Source: Pagrus major
Lineage: Eukaryota; Chordata; Actinopteri; Spariformes; Sparidae
DNA length: 64,000 nucleotides
Direction: 5' to 3'
Assembly (NCBI RefSeq): GCF_040436345.1
Contig: NC_133233.1
Coordinates: 1,580,492-1,644,491, forward strand
Shown here piece by piece: positions 1 through 11,200 of this stretch. The position numbers were made by a program, and so were the translations under genes. The notes under the pieces are model-generated. The model saw only the letters and a program-made list of their open reading frames with translations. It ran no database searches and was not told where the DNA came from. Position 1 is the first letter of the stretch. Every line of letters starts with the position of its first letter.

Positions 1-35
1 AAAACCCATTTGTCCCTTCTTCCCCCTCAAAACAG

Positions 36-169
36 ATAAACTCCTCTCTCTGGCCAAGCTGAATGAGTTCAGCATGGATTCGTCTACTTTCTTCACATCA
101 GGAGGGACAGAGAAACTGTTTCGTGACAAGGATGTGTTAATATCAAATGTCTTTGCAACTGCAAATTAG
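36..169 (+). CDS. terminal coding exon of an unidentified gene (partial)
   Basis: A pyrimidine-rich tract ending in CAG (33-35) looks like a splice acceptor. From 38 the frame is open for 43 codons to a TAG at 167-169 and reads KLLSLAKLNEF...FATAN. The composition is that of ordinary protein (Ser, Phe, Lys, no low complexity). The upstream part would lie outside the window. I do not recognise the family. It could also be a chance open frame next to a chance acceptor. Confidence 0.35.
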
Positions 170-1354
170 GTATCTCTCTCACACTCTCTCTCCACTCTCC
201 ACAGTGAAAGGACTCTGGAAACCTCTTCCTTGTTGTTCTAATCCTCCTTTGTGATTTATGAAGCATCTGGTTTCACTGTGTGATATTCCAATCTATAATG
301 GTTTCTGCACTGATTTTTTTTATATATATCGTTAAGTATCACAACCTGATTCAGAGGAAGTGAATTTAATTTAATTAATCTTGTACTGAGTAACAATGGA
401 AGATCCGCCCGGCCAGCGTTTCATCCTCTCGTTATTTCATTCAAGAAAGTTGAATTAGTTTACGAATCAGATGCTTAAGAGCTACCCCTCAAACCAAGAA
501 GAAAAACATCTTTAATAAAGACTACCATCATTGGTAAAGACTTGCAGTAGCCTTCTGCTTCAACAAACCGTGTGAGCGGTTTGCAACGACAGAAAGACTT
601 TGTGCCAAGCCGAGATTGGTCCTGCCTCCAACGCTCACAAGCGGTGCCATTCCGCTGAGCAGCGGACCGAGATCATCATCAGCTGAGTGCTGGACGAGTT
701 GCGCTCTTCCTCCGACATCGGAACGAGGGCGTCACCCACTGTGAAATCGGACGAACCGCGACTTCCCTCTGGCTCTTGGACCGGCACTGCAAGCCCGCAG
801 TCGAGCTACGAACTCCGGAGGAAAGACCGAAAGTTGTGGACGTCCCAACTCTTCGGACATAGTAGGCTAAGCACCTTGCACACTGTTGGATTCACATGCA
901 TGAAAGAGTTGGTGTCTTTTTGGCTTCTGATTCATATCTTTTAGCTTAAGAGGAATTCGGTTAGGGTCTCGTTAATATTAAAATTACTCTCGTAATATTT
1001 GAGCGCTTCCCCAACCCTGATTTCACCATCCGCCCATGTCCATATAATCCCATTACTTTAATCATCACAGTCTCCACATTTTCTGTTATCATTGTTGTTT
1101 GTTTAAATCACCATTTCATTTATTTACCCTGATTTATCTAGTTAATAAACATATTTAACCGTATGTCGTTGTCTGTGCAGGTTTGTTTTTAATGTGGAGA
1201 ACCGATGGAAACTGTGTAGAAATCCCTGCTTCATTTATGAGATTTAATACATTGATTTAAAATTGATTAGAATTGCTCCAAGTTAACCTTGTCCGGTCAG
1301 ATTTGATTAATTCCCTCTGCATTCAAATAGACAAAACATTGGAGGTGGTGCCCC
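170..1354. other. no supported gene; possible degraded LTR-type sequence
   Basis: There is no convincing coding frame. An AATAAA polyadenylation signal lies at 514-519. The stretch ends at 1354 in a GC-rich GGTGGTGCCCC motif, which resembles the LTR/primer-binding-site junction of an LTR retrotransposon, and a LINE tail follows immediately. No second LTR copy is visible, so this is only a suggestion. The open frame at 687-944 has no family features. Confidence 0.25.
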
Positions 1355-1703
1355 ATTTAATTTAATTTAATTTAATAAGTTTATTTGTATCAGGGACAAT
1401 GTACAAAATAACATAAGTCTCGAGATGGGAGAAGATGCTTTGTACCAGATTTAGCTTACTAGCCACTTTCCATCCGTAGTCCCTGGGCAGGTGAGTAAGA
1501 ACAAAAAGAGAAAGGACAAAAATTGTCAACTTACATAACAGACCAAACATCCATACAGATATGCGTATATATGCCCGCTCACACATCACTAACACTCATT
1601 ACTAACAGGTGTAAAACATATTTCATATCAGAATGAAATAGAAGCATACAGTTATTAAAATACTTCATTCTTTGACAAAGTTAAAAATAATTTAGGTTTA
1701 AGA

Positions 1704-2767
1704 TTAATGCTGACATGACTGGTTACTTAGGATCCATTTTTTGATGTCCCGGGAAAAAACGTTGAGGTCTGTACAGAGTTTCAGATTAGTTGGGAGATTG
1801 TTCCACGATTGAACAGATTTGAAAGAAAAAGCAGATTGGGCAAAGGCAGAGCTACGCTTAGGCATGTTACAATCTCCACTTGAGACAGATCTTGAAGCTC
1901 TGATGGAGTGTTCAGAACGGAGTTTAACAAAGATTTTCAATGGGGGAGGAGCAACATTATGGATTATTTTGTACACTAAACGGACATCAGAATACATCAT
2001 TAAGTTATCGAAGCTAAGCATTTTATATTTCTTAAGTATTTCACAGTGATGGTACTGTCGTGATTTTCTGTCTAAGATTTTCAGGGCTTGCTTGTGGAGT
2101 GACCTGATGGGATTCAAGACAGATGTACTTGCCTGAGACCAACAGGACATACAATAATTATAATGAGACAAAATCATGGCATTGAAATAAGTTTTAGAGG
2201 CTTCAACAGTTAATAAATTCCTGATGTTTCTAAAGTTTGATAAGTTATATTTTAGTGTATGGCTCATTTTTTTGATATGGCTTTTGAATGTGAGAGTGGG
2301 ATCTAATATCACACTCAGGTATTTGAACTTATTAACATTTTTTATTATTTCTCCATTGACAAAATATTTGGAAAAACCGTATTTCGTTGCTTGTTTGAGA
2401 AATACATGGTTACTGTTTTATTAGTATTTAGGGTGAGACGGGAATACTGAAGCCACTGTGTAACTTTTTCCATTGCCATTGACAACTTAGCAGCCACTTC
2501 TTCAGGATCTTAACCAGTAGTGTACAAAACCGTATCGTCCGCATACATCAGGGTCCCTACTCCATCACACACAGATGGAAGGTCATTAATGTATGCGCTA
2601 AACAGCAGCGGTCCTAAGATGGAACCCTGCGGCACCCCCAACACACACGCTTTTAAAGACGATGTTTTATCATTAATCCGCACACACTGGGTCTCATTCA
2701 TGAAACGTGAGCAGAACGAATTTGTGTGTAAACTGTTCGCAGACGGAAATTTACGTGCATCTCGCAT
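1704..2767 (-). pseudogene. LINE reverse transcriptase, C-terminal part, broken
   Basis: The first block contains GVPQGSILGPLLF and YADDT, the core of non-LTR reverse transcriptases. It ends in a stop near 2510 and a further block continues in the same frame. A frameshift near 2400 then leads to 1704-2312, which carries the C-terminal region typical of jockey-group proteins (ILDPTLTFKSHI, then YFNAMILSHYNYC, and a final SWNNLP). There is no endonuclease domain. Reverse transcription at target sites is the family role; with a stop, a frameshift and an insertion this copy cannot make a full protein. The first residues of the 2510-2767 frame come from the inserted transposon end, not from the LINE. 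Confidence 0.8.
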
Positions 2768-3787
2768 TCATCAATATTTTAGTAGCTCCGATCTTTTCGT
2801 AGCTACTAACAAAATCTACACATGCTGCTGACCACGCGTAGTGCTTGTGTAAATTTAAGAATGCACATAAATAATGCTTGTCACTATTGGAAATTACAAT
2901 TTAAATTCATATTGCGCTCTGTTATGTACACAATACGCAGATGCCTTTGAAACATGTGATATAGCCTAAACATATGATAAAAATCTAACACATTTAGTTA
3001 AAGTAGTTGGCAATTGGCAGGTTTAAGATCCAGATTAGGTTCATGATTGTGAATTATCCATGTAAATCGACTCAATAGATTACACGTTCTTTCTACATGT
3101 TGAATGATGATAATAAAAATATAGGCTCCAGTGGAGGCATGTCGCTGTCTCCGCCAGGTATAATTCCTGACAGAGAGGTCTCCAGTTATCCCCCCGATGC
3201 GCTCGTCTGCAGGTGATAGCTGCGACTGTGAGCCTCCTCCTCCTGTGGCTGATATATTTCTTTTGTGTGAGGTTATGCGCTTCTTTGCCTCCAGTTTCAT
3301 GTCAAATCATTTACGCTTCACCTCGGACATGGTTCTTTGGACTACAGAGACAATATTGACGGCATCTGTCACCTCCCTCCAGGCCTTCGCTTTGCCTGTT
3401 CCTGTCACACCACTGCTAACAGATGAAAATATTTTTTTTTTAAATTCCACTTCACCCAAAAGTATTTCTATCTCCGCTTCCGCAAAGTTCTTTTTTCTTT
3501 CTCTCCCTTTCTTCGTTTGCGCCATGACTGACAGGTCGACTGGATGCATCTACACCTCCTTATATGGTGGTCATTGGCAATTCATGGGTGGGGATTTATG
3601 CTAATAGCTGATTACCGGGAGCGCGCTGTCACTTTACGATGGATTGGCATTCGCGATCATACACACGTGTTTACGATCAGATCTGAGTTTCCCGCAGTGT
3701 TCATGAATCCGGAGTAGGTTTTTAGTAGCGTAGGCTTTTATGTGCAAATCTACGCACAAATTTACTAAAGTTTCATGAATGAGACCC
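2689..3787 (-). mobile_element. PIF/Harbinger-type DNA transposon, non-autonomous, carrying a Myb-like gene
   Basis: Both ends begin GGGTCTCATTCATGAAAC, as an 18-bp perfect terminal inverted repeat (2689-2706 and 3770-3787), and similarity continues inward through AATTTGTG. ACT is present on both sides (2686-2688 and 3788-3790), a 3-bp target duplication as expected for PIF/Harbinger. The insertion interrupts the LINE reverse transcriptase. At 1,099 bp it has room only for the Myb-like gene; no DDE transposase is present. Confidence 0.8.
3093..3525 (-). pseudogene. Myb/SANT-like DNA-binding protein (NAIF1-like, Harbinger accessory type), broken
   Basis: The frame starts at the ATG at 3525 (MAQTKKGRERKKNF) and shows a Myb_DNA-bind_5-like helix-turn-helix: EAEIEILLGEVEF, KAWREVTDAVN, then MSEVKRK. 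An in-frame TGA at 3307-3309 interrupts it directly after KRK. The same frame resumes with DMKLEAKKRITSHKRN and SPADERIGGITGD. A frameshift near 3160 then leads to a frame with PGGDSDMPPLEPI, a typical C-terminus of these proteins, ending at a TAG at 3093-3095. In PIF/Harbinger elements the Myb-like protein binds transposon ends and helps nuclear import of the transposase. It lies wholly inside the inverted repeats. The two breaks make it a pseudogene. The alternative, a NAIF1-like host retrocopy, is less likely given the TIRs. Confidence 0.7.
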
Positions 3788-4098
3788 ACTGAGAGCGGCC
3801 GAGTAGTTAGGACTGGATCCAATTTAATACATTAACTGAAAGTTTAAATTATGACAGCTTTACGAGTACGATTTACGAGTGCTTTATTAATCGCCAGTGA
3901 TTAATAAATTACATTTATTATTAGTGTATCTTCTACATGCTCATATAAAACAGGTCAAGACCATATTCTTAAAATGCAAAAACATACAATTGAAAAATGC
4001 CCCACTTGCTATGTTAATTCAATGCAATGTATTTTGAAAATTCATGATAATCTTTCTTAATATAATGTTTACAATCTAACAATTCACTTAACACTTAC

Positions 4099-6280
4099 CC
4101 ATGCCTCCAAGTCATATGGCTAGCCAATATGTTGACAAGCTGTCTCCGGGTGCGGTGAGTGAGTGACTTTTCTGCCTCATACTCGTCGATGACATCCTCA
4201 CCCCCAGGTTTGCAAAGCAAGGCATTTTTTACCATCTATTTGTGTAAAAGAAAATAAAGTTTTCAGTGTACAAATCAGTCTTTCAGGATAAAAATCATTT
4301 TAACAATATACGACAAGATTAAGAGTAAAAGTTAAAATCACTGATTCAGGAGGGTTTCTCACACAAAAATGGATCAGCAATTTCAGCAAAAAAAAATCTA
4401 ACCAATTGTTTAACTGATTATGCAAGTGCAACATCATTTGTGATGAAACAATGTTGTTTCTTATCTGCCTTAGATTACTAAGTACAGAGCTATTAGCCAA
4501 ACCCAATCATTCTAAATGTCACAAATACTCTGATGAGAAACTCACTTAGTTTGACACTTAATGATGGTCAACAATGTAATTTACATCTGCTGCCCTTGAC
4601 TACCTCTTTTGCAGCCTCTGACTCAGAAACCTCTGTGGTAGGCCTGGGTATGACTTCAGAGCTGGACGTACGTCTGCCTATGGGAATCCCATATTCTATT
4701 CGACTGGAGTGGTCATTGTCACTTGAAGAAAGTGATGTCTTCGTATCTGTGAGGGAGGATGGTGTTGAATGATCTAAAGGAGAGAAATCTAAAAGAAATA
4801 AAAACGTAACTGTGACATGCCTGAAATGTAGCATTTGGTGGTTCCCCAGACACTGGTTAAAAATCACACCTGATCCCACATTTTCAAACTGTTTTTGCAA
4901 TTAGATACAGATCTTTCTTTTAAATATATTTTTCTATAATCTACTTTGTTATAGTAGTCAAGGCAGAGACAAGAGATCTCAACTGATATTTGTGAAGCAA
5001 AAAAACCCTGAACATTGATTACAACTGATTTTATAATGAGACATACCTTCCTCTGAAATGCCGTCTTGTGTTGTTTGACTTGGACCAGGATCGATCTGTA
5101 TCTCAAGAATGATGTCTTCCTCCAGTGTCTGAGCTGGGTAGTTAATAGATTTCATGTGATCAGAATCAGGTTACAAAAAATAACTACACACTTTTTCAAA
5201 TATAAGATGAAGCAAAGAATACAGTTAGATTACAAAGGATTACACTTGATTTTAAAACACAGCTATTGTCAAGAAATTAAATAGTATAATCATAGACTTA
5301 TGCCAGCAGTTTTTTTTCATACCCCACTGATTTGGCCAATTCTAAATGATGATTATGTTCTAATGAATATCAAAGTAAATTACTACTCACTTTTCACTGA
5401 TGGTGAAAACCAATGTCGGATTTTTTTCACTTACTGTCAGGCATAAATCCGGACTGGCCTCTATCAGTTCAGAAAAGATGTCTTCCTCAACTACTTTGTT
5501 GGTTTCATCAAAAGCATCAAGTTCAGTAGCATCAGGAAGCCCAAACTTGTATTTGACTGTAGGAAGATAATCATGAAAATAGATTAAAAAATACATGATG
5601 CTGATCTTAAGGTGCAGTAAGTGATTGCATTTGTGAATATAAGTGTTGAATAGCTCTACTTTCCGACAGCTGTCAGTGCTTTAGGGTGTTTGTCAGTAAC
5701 ATGGATCTCCCAGTATCTCTGCTCTGCAGTAAACAGAAAATAAGTTCCTACTAGTTTTCTCCAGATTGGCTGGAAAGAGGGTGTAGGATACCAGAAAATG
5801 TCTTTTCTGTTTACTGCAGAGTGGAGGACCCATGTTTCTGACAAACACTCTGAGCTAGTGATGGCTGTCACAATGTAGACGACAATGCTAACACTTTTTG
5901 GGGGGATAGATGCAATTACTTACACCACCTTTAAACTGCACTTTAAGGATGACTGATCAAACTTTTCTCCTTTTCTCTTTAAACATCTCTGAAAATACAT
6001 AATGCTTTCACTTGTGCAGTAACCGCAGCGTCAGAATGTTGCATTTTGGTCATTACCAACACCAGTGTGTACAATACAAAAAGCTTTTTTTTTTTGTGCA
6101 AATTGATACCCAAATTGAAAACCAAAAGTGCCATCCTAAATACATAAATCCTTGTCTTTATTTGTTGTGAGGGCAACTATGAGATGGCTACTCACCTTGA
6201 GCGATGAAATCCAAAAAGGTGAACCCTGACAGTAATCGAATGTACTTCTTGATATTCTGGTACTTCACCTTGAGCAACAT
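4099..6280 (-). CDS. SAMD3-like protein (fish family named sterile alpha motif domain-containing protein 3-like), 5' exons
   Basis: Five coding exons read on the minus strand with proper splice sites: 6280-6196, 5556-5398 (or 5391), 5133-5047, 4788-4604 and 4235-4099. The start MLLKVKYQNIKKYIRL is followed across the first intron by VKYKFGLPDATELDAFDETN and VVEEDIFSELI, a ubiquitin/PB1-like N-terminal fold. A Ser/Thr-rich acidic linker comes next, then VKNALLCKPGGEDVIDEYEA and LTHRTRRQLVNILASHM, the hallmark block of this family. No SAM domain is visible. The phases of exons 1-2, 3-4 and 4-5 agree. For exon 2 the strong GTGAGT donor breaks frame with exon 3, whereas the GTGAAA seven bases upstream keeps it. 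The donor after 4099 is GTAAGT, so more exons should follow, but none is seen before the window starts. No stop interrupts the five exons. Function is unknown; many fish copies sit near transposons. Confidence 0.6.
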
Positions 6281-6419
6281 TGCCACATCTTTAGACTGCA
6301 CCTTGTAGAACAAGTGGAGAAATGTGGCTGTTAAACTTCATCAGGTGCAAGGAATTAATTTTTGAGACTAAGATGGAACCAATGTGGTCCCTGTAGGAAA
6401 GTGATGAAACGGACAGCAC

Positions 6420-6800
6420 TCAAGCAGAAAAAACTGAGTCTCTTCTATGAATTGTAACGTTTTTTAACGTCCAGAAGGGAGCAGGCGGCGAGATGTCCGC
6501 TGCATAATTTCTGCATCCTGCTAATGATGTTACGTTCACGAACAATCCGATTCTTTTGAACAGCTCTTTGGTATGAACAAGGGGAACCGATTTATTTGAG
6601 AGCCAATTATTTAACCTCTTATCTTGAATAGCCACTTGAATAGCCATTCGTGGCTATTCATCATCTTTGCATTGACTATGTAAAAAATAAATTAATTAAA
6701 AGGGCTCTTGGAAAGGAACGGAGCCATAAGATCTCCCTTCAAAGAGCCGTAAATCCCATCACTTCTGCCTGTTGCATGCGCCTTGCCTGGTTCAAACGGT
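6420..6800. repeat. dispersed non-autonomous DNA-element-like repeat in the SAMD3-like 5' intron
   Basis: The block contains GTTCACGAACAATCCGATTC and GAACAGCTCTTTGG on one side and CTTCAAAGAGCCG on the other. The GCTCTTTG/CAAAGAGC pair is inverted, a pattern seen in small fish hAT-like elements. Ends and target duplication could not be fixed. No coding content is seen. The remaining bases from 6800 to 7280 hold nothing I recognise. Confidence 0.25.
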
Positions 6801-7283
6801 ATATTTTCAGTGAGTGTGAACACGTATATCACGGTCAATGTGTAGCCTAGTTGTGTGTTTGTGTGAATGAGTATAAACGGGTGATGTCCGTGCATGATTA
6901 AACAGAAATTGTCTGAAAAGGGCTACAATTTCACTACGACGACGACGCCGCCACCACCCCTCCCCCACATTGATGCGCAGATTTAAATTTGACAAAACAC
7001 TCACCATCATTTGACTTAAAAAACGCTAATTCATCCACCACTGGTCACCTTAGTATACCTTAACATTTATTTTAGCTTAACACTTGATATTTGGCCGGAT
7101 AAATAAGTTGCCACTCAATAACTTTGTTTTAAGCAACCACTTGTTGCCAGCAAACGTGAACGTAATTAAAAGCTTGTCTCAACCAGGTCAATGACAATTA
7201 ATTCGCTTCACACCCCATGATATGTTAACACGACTTCATACAGCGATTACCATCCCGTAGAAGTAAATATATTCGGTTCTTAC

Positions 7284-7390
7284 CTTATTTAAGCCGTATA
7301 ATCCACACAGGGTCTTTGCCGTCTTCTCCTATTACCAACCGACGTGAGTGAAAAAGGCATCCAAACCGGATGTTGTGATTAACTCCGCCA
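7284..7390 (-). promoter_or_regulatory. possible non-coding first exon of the SAMD3-like gene
   Basis: On the minus strand the sequence GGCTTAAATAAG is followed by GTAAGAAC, a good splice donor near 7283. The coding first exon has a matching acceptor (CTACAAG, near 6302) just upstream of its ATG at 6280. Position and strand suit a 5' untranslated exon. The upstream promoter is not defined by any clear TATA box. Confidence 0.3.
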
Positions 7391-8298
7391 GGAGTGAATG
7401 TAACTCAGTCACAGGTGTTCATATTCAACTCGCTTGATTGACAACGCTCGCAGAGCTATTTGATCACTACAAGTGTTGAAACCAGTAGGCGATTTGAGGG
7501 GGGATGCCGCCCCCCTTGCAGAGGTGTATAAAGTACTTGAAAAAAATAACTAAGTAAAATTACAAGTACCATAACTGAAAATGACTTTGGTAAAAGTTAG
7601 TCACCCATAAGAAAATTACTTGAGTAAAAGTCTTAAAGTAGCTCACATTAAATGTACTTAAGTATCAAAAGTATCTTGTGAAAAAATATACTCAAGTATC
7701 AAAAGTACAAGTACAAGTACAAGTAAAATACAAAGTATTTTTATAGTATGCATAAAAAGAAGCAAAACAACCAAAATGGTTCTCCCCTTGTTCTCTTTAT
7801 TTCACTTTCAGGTGAATGAAATAGATGTGGTATGATAAAACAAAAACAAAAAACCACCTGAGCAAACACGTAGAGTGAGTAAATCAAGTGTCTCGTGTCT
7901 CCCTGAGAACACAACTGTAAATAAAGTGTCTGTCTGCCTAAGAACACAAAAAAATGCCTCCTATCTGCCTCAGAGAACACAACTAAATAAGGTGCCTTGT
8001 GTCTGGTTAAGAATACAACTTAAAAAATACAACTTAAAAAATACATTCTCACTACACACAGCACCATCACTGCAGACTGGTTGCACATCACTTTTCTGAA
8101 CAATGTCTTGCACAAACTGTATTGCAAAATTAAACTTAAGGACCACTTTTCCACTTTTAAACTATGTTGGGGGAATCCTCATGGGCTAGGGCATACTCAC
8201 ACCACACACAAACTTTCTGGTTCTGGTTCAAGTGGTAATAGAGAAGTTGAACTCGCGGTTCATCCTCAGCAGAAGTTGATTTTCAAAAGTGTTCGCAG

Positions 8299-11200
8299 CT
8301 AGCTGGCTCTTTTTGGGCTGAAGATGAGACCTGCTATGCTGAACAGTCTTTCACAGGCTGCAGAAGCAGGCAGAGGTGTGTTGAATTTGACAGACAACTT
8401 GAGAACCACAGGAAATTTCTTCAGTATCTTGATGTTGTCTGTTGAGTAGGTCGGGTACGAATCAAGCTGCTTGGTGGCGCTTGGTGTTTCGTGGGATCTT
8501 TTCAGGGCATGGAAGAAATCTCTCTCATCAGATGAGCCAGATCCAACATCTGCTGAAATGGAAGAATCCTCCAACTGCTCCCTGATGTAGTCCAACCCTG
8601 AAACACAGGGAGGGTGAAACTAGCATTAGTACAGCCAGGGTATGTGCACATTTTTATAGGACAAATTTAATTACATTTATGACATTTTCCATAACTCTAA
8701 AGGAAAAAAAATTAAATTACATTGACAAACAATACTATCAGAAACAAAAGGCCAAAATTAGCAAAAAATAAATAAAATAATAGAAAAAAAGTTGAGACAA
8801 GTTGTGAAAATAGCAAAAAAAATCTACAAGCTCGCAACGTGAGGCAGTGTGAGCTTGCAGATTGGCTACTTTCACAATTTCTGTATCTGCCAAATTCAGG
8901 GAATAAACAAGGAGAGAAACACAAATTTAATGTCTTGACTCTAACAATTCCAGGCATCTTGAGATATTTTCAGGCCCCTAAATTTACAGTACCCTGATTA
9001 CAGCTGAAATACTACCAACCTAATTCGAAATTAGACTGATGTATGAAATGAATAATAAAATAACAAATGTAGTAAGTGTACATTAAATTTGTAATTTAAT
9101 GTATATTTGCTACATTTCCTTTATTTTAAAGATCTTCATGTTGTCTTACCAATTCTCAGTGTAGCATCATCTTTGATCCAGGCCGTTCTGAACTTTGGGA
9201 TGAGAATCGCTGCAGCAATCAATTCAGGGTCTCTTAACATCTCGCCAAAACGGTTCTGGATGCCCACTTGAATGGCTTCAACCAACAGCTTGCAGTGCCT
9301 CAGTTCAATCTTTATTTTTTCCAGTTTGCTGCTCAGCAGGGAAATCGTCGGAAGAAGCCATCCCATCTGGACTTCCGCTTCTCCTTGGAGGATGTTGATG
9401 GACTGAGCACAGGGCTCATGGTGGTGTAGTACTCTTTGAGGAAAGTGAGCTCAACTGGATGGAACCTGTTAGGGAGAAAACAAACCACTGTTTTACAATT
9501 ATGCATGAATATTGTACCCAAAAATCAGTAACCTAGAAAACATACAAAGCAAGGTTTTACAGTACATTGTGTATGAACCAGTTCCGAGGTTGTCTACAGC
9601 TCCTTATAATGGTTTAGTTTACTTGAGAGATTGAATATTTTTATAACCACTAGAGTGCAGTAGTAGGTAGGTTGGTGAAAGCTGGATAGTGTATGTTCAA
9701 CATATTACTGCATTCTAGTGGTGGTAAAAATATTTAATAGCTCCGGTAAACTAAACCACTAGGAAGGCGAACATAGTATGAAATGAATACTTTAATGGAG
9801 CACAGTACTTTCACCTCAGGGATCATTTCTAAAGGGGTCGAGTGGTTTTTAAACGAGTCTCATTTAAATATGATACAAGTCAGGGACATTCACAGAAGCC
9901 ATGGCAGGCAAAAAATAAATAAATAAATAAAAAATACATAATTCCAACTTACATTGGAACCTTCAATTCTGCACAGATCTCTCTTAAAGCTGGCTCTCCC
10001 TTCTCTCTCAGAATCTTGAGTAGCCTTTCCACAGCCATAAACAGCGAGTTCCACCTGGTGGCATTTGGTCGTAGCAGCTGGAGGGAGCAGGCAATCTTCC
10101 ACAGCTTCAGCTGCTTGGCAGGATCTTCCACACTTATTCCACAGCCCATGACACTTGCTGAATGTTGAGTGTTGCAGTTTTTTCATAGGTGTGATTGGCA
10201 AAGGACAAAAAAGCAGGAAAATATACTGACGTTTAGCATTTACTCCTGATTACTGTTTGCATGCTGATGAGGCAGGGCGAGTAATGTTCTCCTCATTTCC
10301 GCAGTTAACCATTCCTGCTTCAGCAGAGACTTTGGTTTGCCTCCAGGGTCGAAGTTGATGCTAACTTCGGGGCTAACCGTTAGCCTAGCTCCTCCCTCAC
10401 TTTTCCCAGCAGCTGGGAAGCAAGACACAGGAACTTTCCTGGGTCCTGAGGAGCTGCAGCATTTACTCAGAGACAAACAGAAACCTAAACTGTACATTTA
10501 CTACTACTAGACAACTTTACTGTTAATTTCTTCTCTTCTCCATCACCCACACCTGTCAGCTCTGAGCCCCCCCCCCCCAAAAAAAGCGGATTTGCATTAT
10601 TTACGAGAGCCTCATTTTCAGGTTGGAAAAGCCGGATTTCCAGATTTATCCGGAAGAGTCACACCCCTGTTTTTGTATCCATCGTTGGCTGTAGACACTA
10701 AGTTGAGGAGATGACAAGCACATCGTTGATGTTGTGGAAGCTCGAACTCAAAGCCATCATTCTCATCTAGGATCAAAGTCACCAAAACATCAAAGGTGTG
10801 GGAACCTCTTAGTTGTCTGCAAGCTAGGGCTGCTGATTGTCTAGTTAGGTCTGTAGGGTTGACCCAGTGGGCAGTCACACCAAGGAAGCTCCTTCTCCTA
10901 ACTGACCAGCAGTCTGTAGTGGTGGCGATGTGGTCCACTTTACTCATCTCCTCAGTTACCACGCTTTTCATAGTCTTTGCTAAATCTTCAATCCTTGATC
11001 GCAGGGTGACCCGTGTTATGACTTTGACAGTAGGAAGGAGATCTGCGAGAAGCTCTCTGAAGGCTTCATTTTCAACAGTTGACAATGGCTGGAGCCCATT
11101 GACAACATACTTAACAATGGCCCTGTCAACTGCACTCTGAGACATGGATCAGGTATCCAGCAAGGTGGTCTGTTTGAGGGTGGAGGTCCCAGCTTCCAAA

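Larger units (their letters stand above)
1355..3850 (-). mobile_element. non-LTR retrotransposon (L2/CR1/Rex1-like, jockey superfamily), 5'-truncated, split by a DNA transposon
   Basis: The element reads on the minus strand. Its 3' end is at 1355, where a short ATTAA-type tandem tail follows a TACAAATAAA signal, as in CR1/L2-group LINEs. The reverse transcriptase runs from about 1704 upward to 2688. It resumes at 3788 beyond an inserted Harbinger-type element: there the frame reads LNWIQS, a stop, then LLGRSQ, leading into CVRIND on the other side. The 5' limit near 3850 is approximate. It sits beside the SAMD3-like gene, possibly within one of its introns. Confidence 0.75.

Noticed and set aside
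687..944. 85-codon plus-strand frame
   Set aside because: No domain, splice or family support; it lies in GC-rich, probably LTR-derived sequence.
4533..4772. 79-codon plus-strand frame
   Set aside because: Antisense of the SAMD3-like exon at 4788-4604, whose phase fits its neighbours.
10240..10497. 85-codon minus-strand frame inside the small hAT-like insertion
   Set aside because: No recognisable domain; it lies in a non-autonomous element and the composition is not protein-like.
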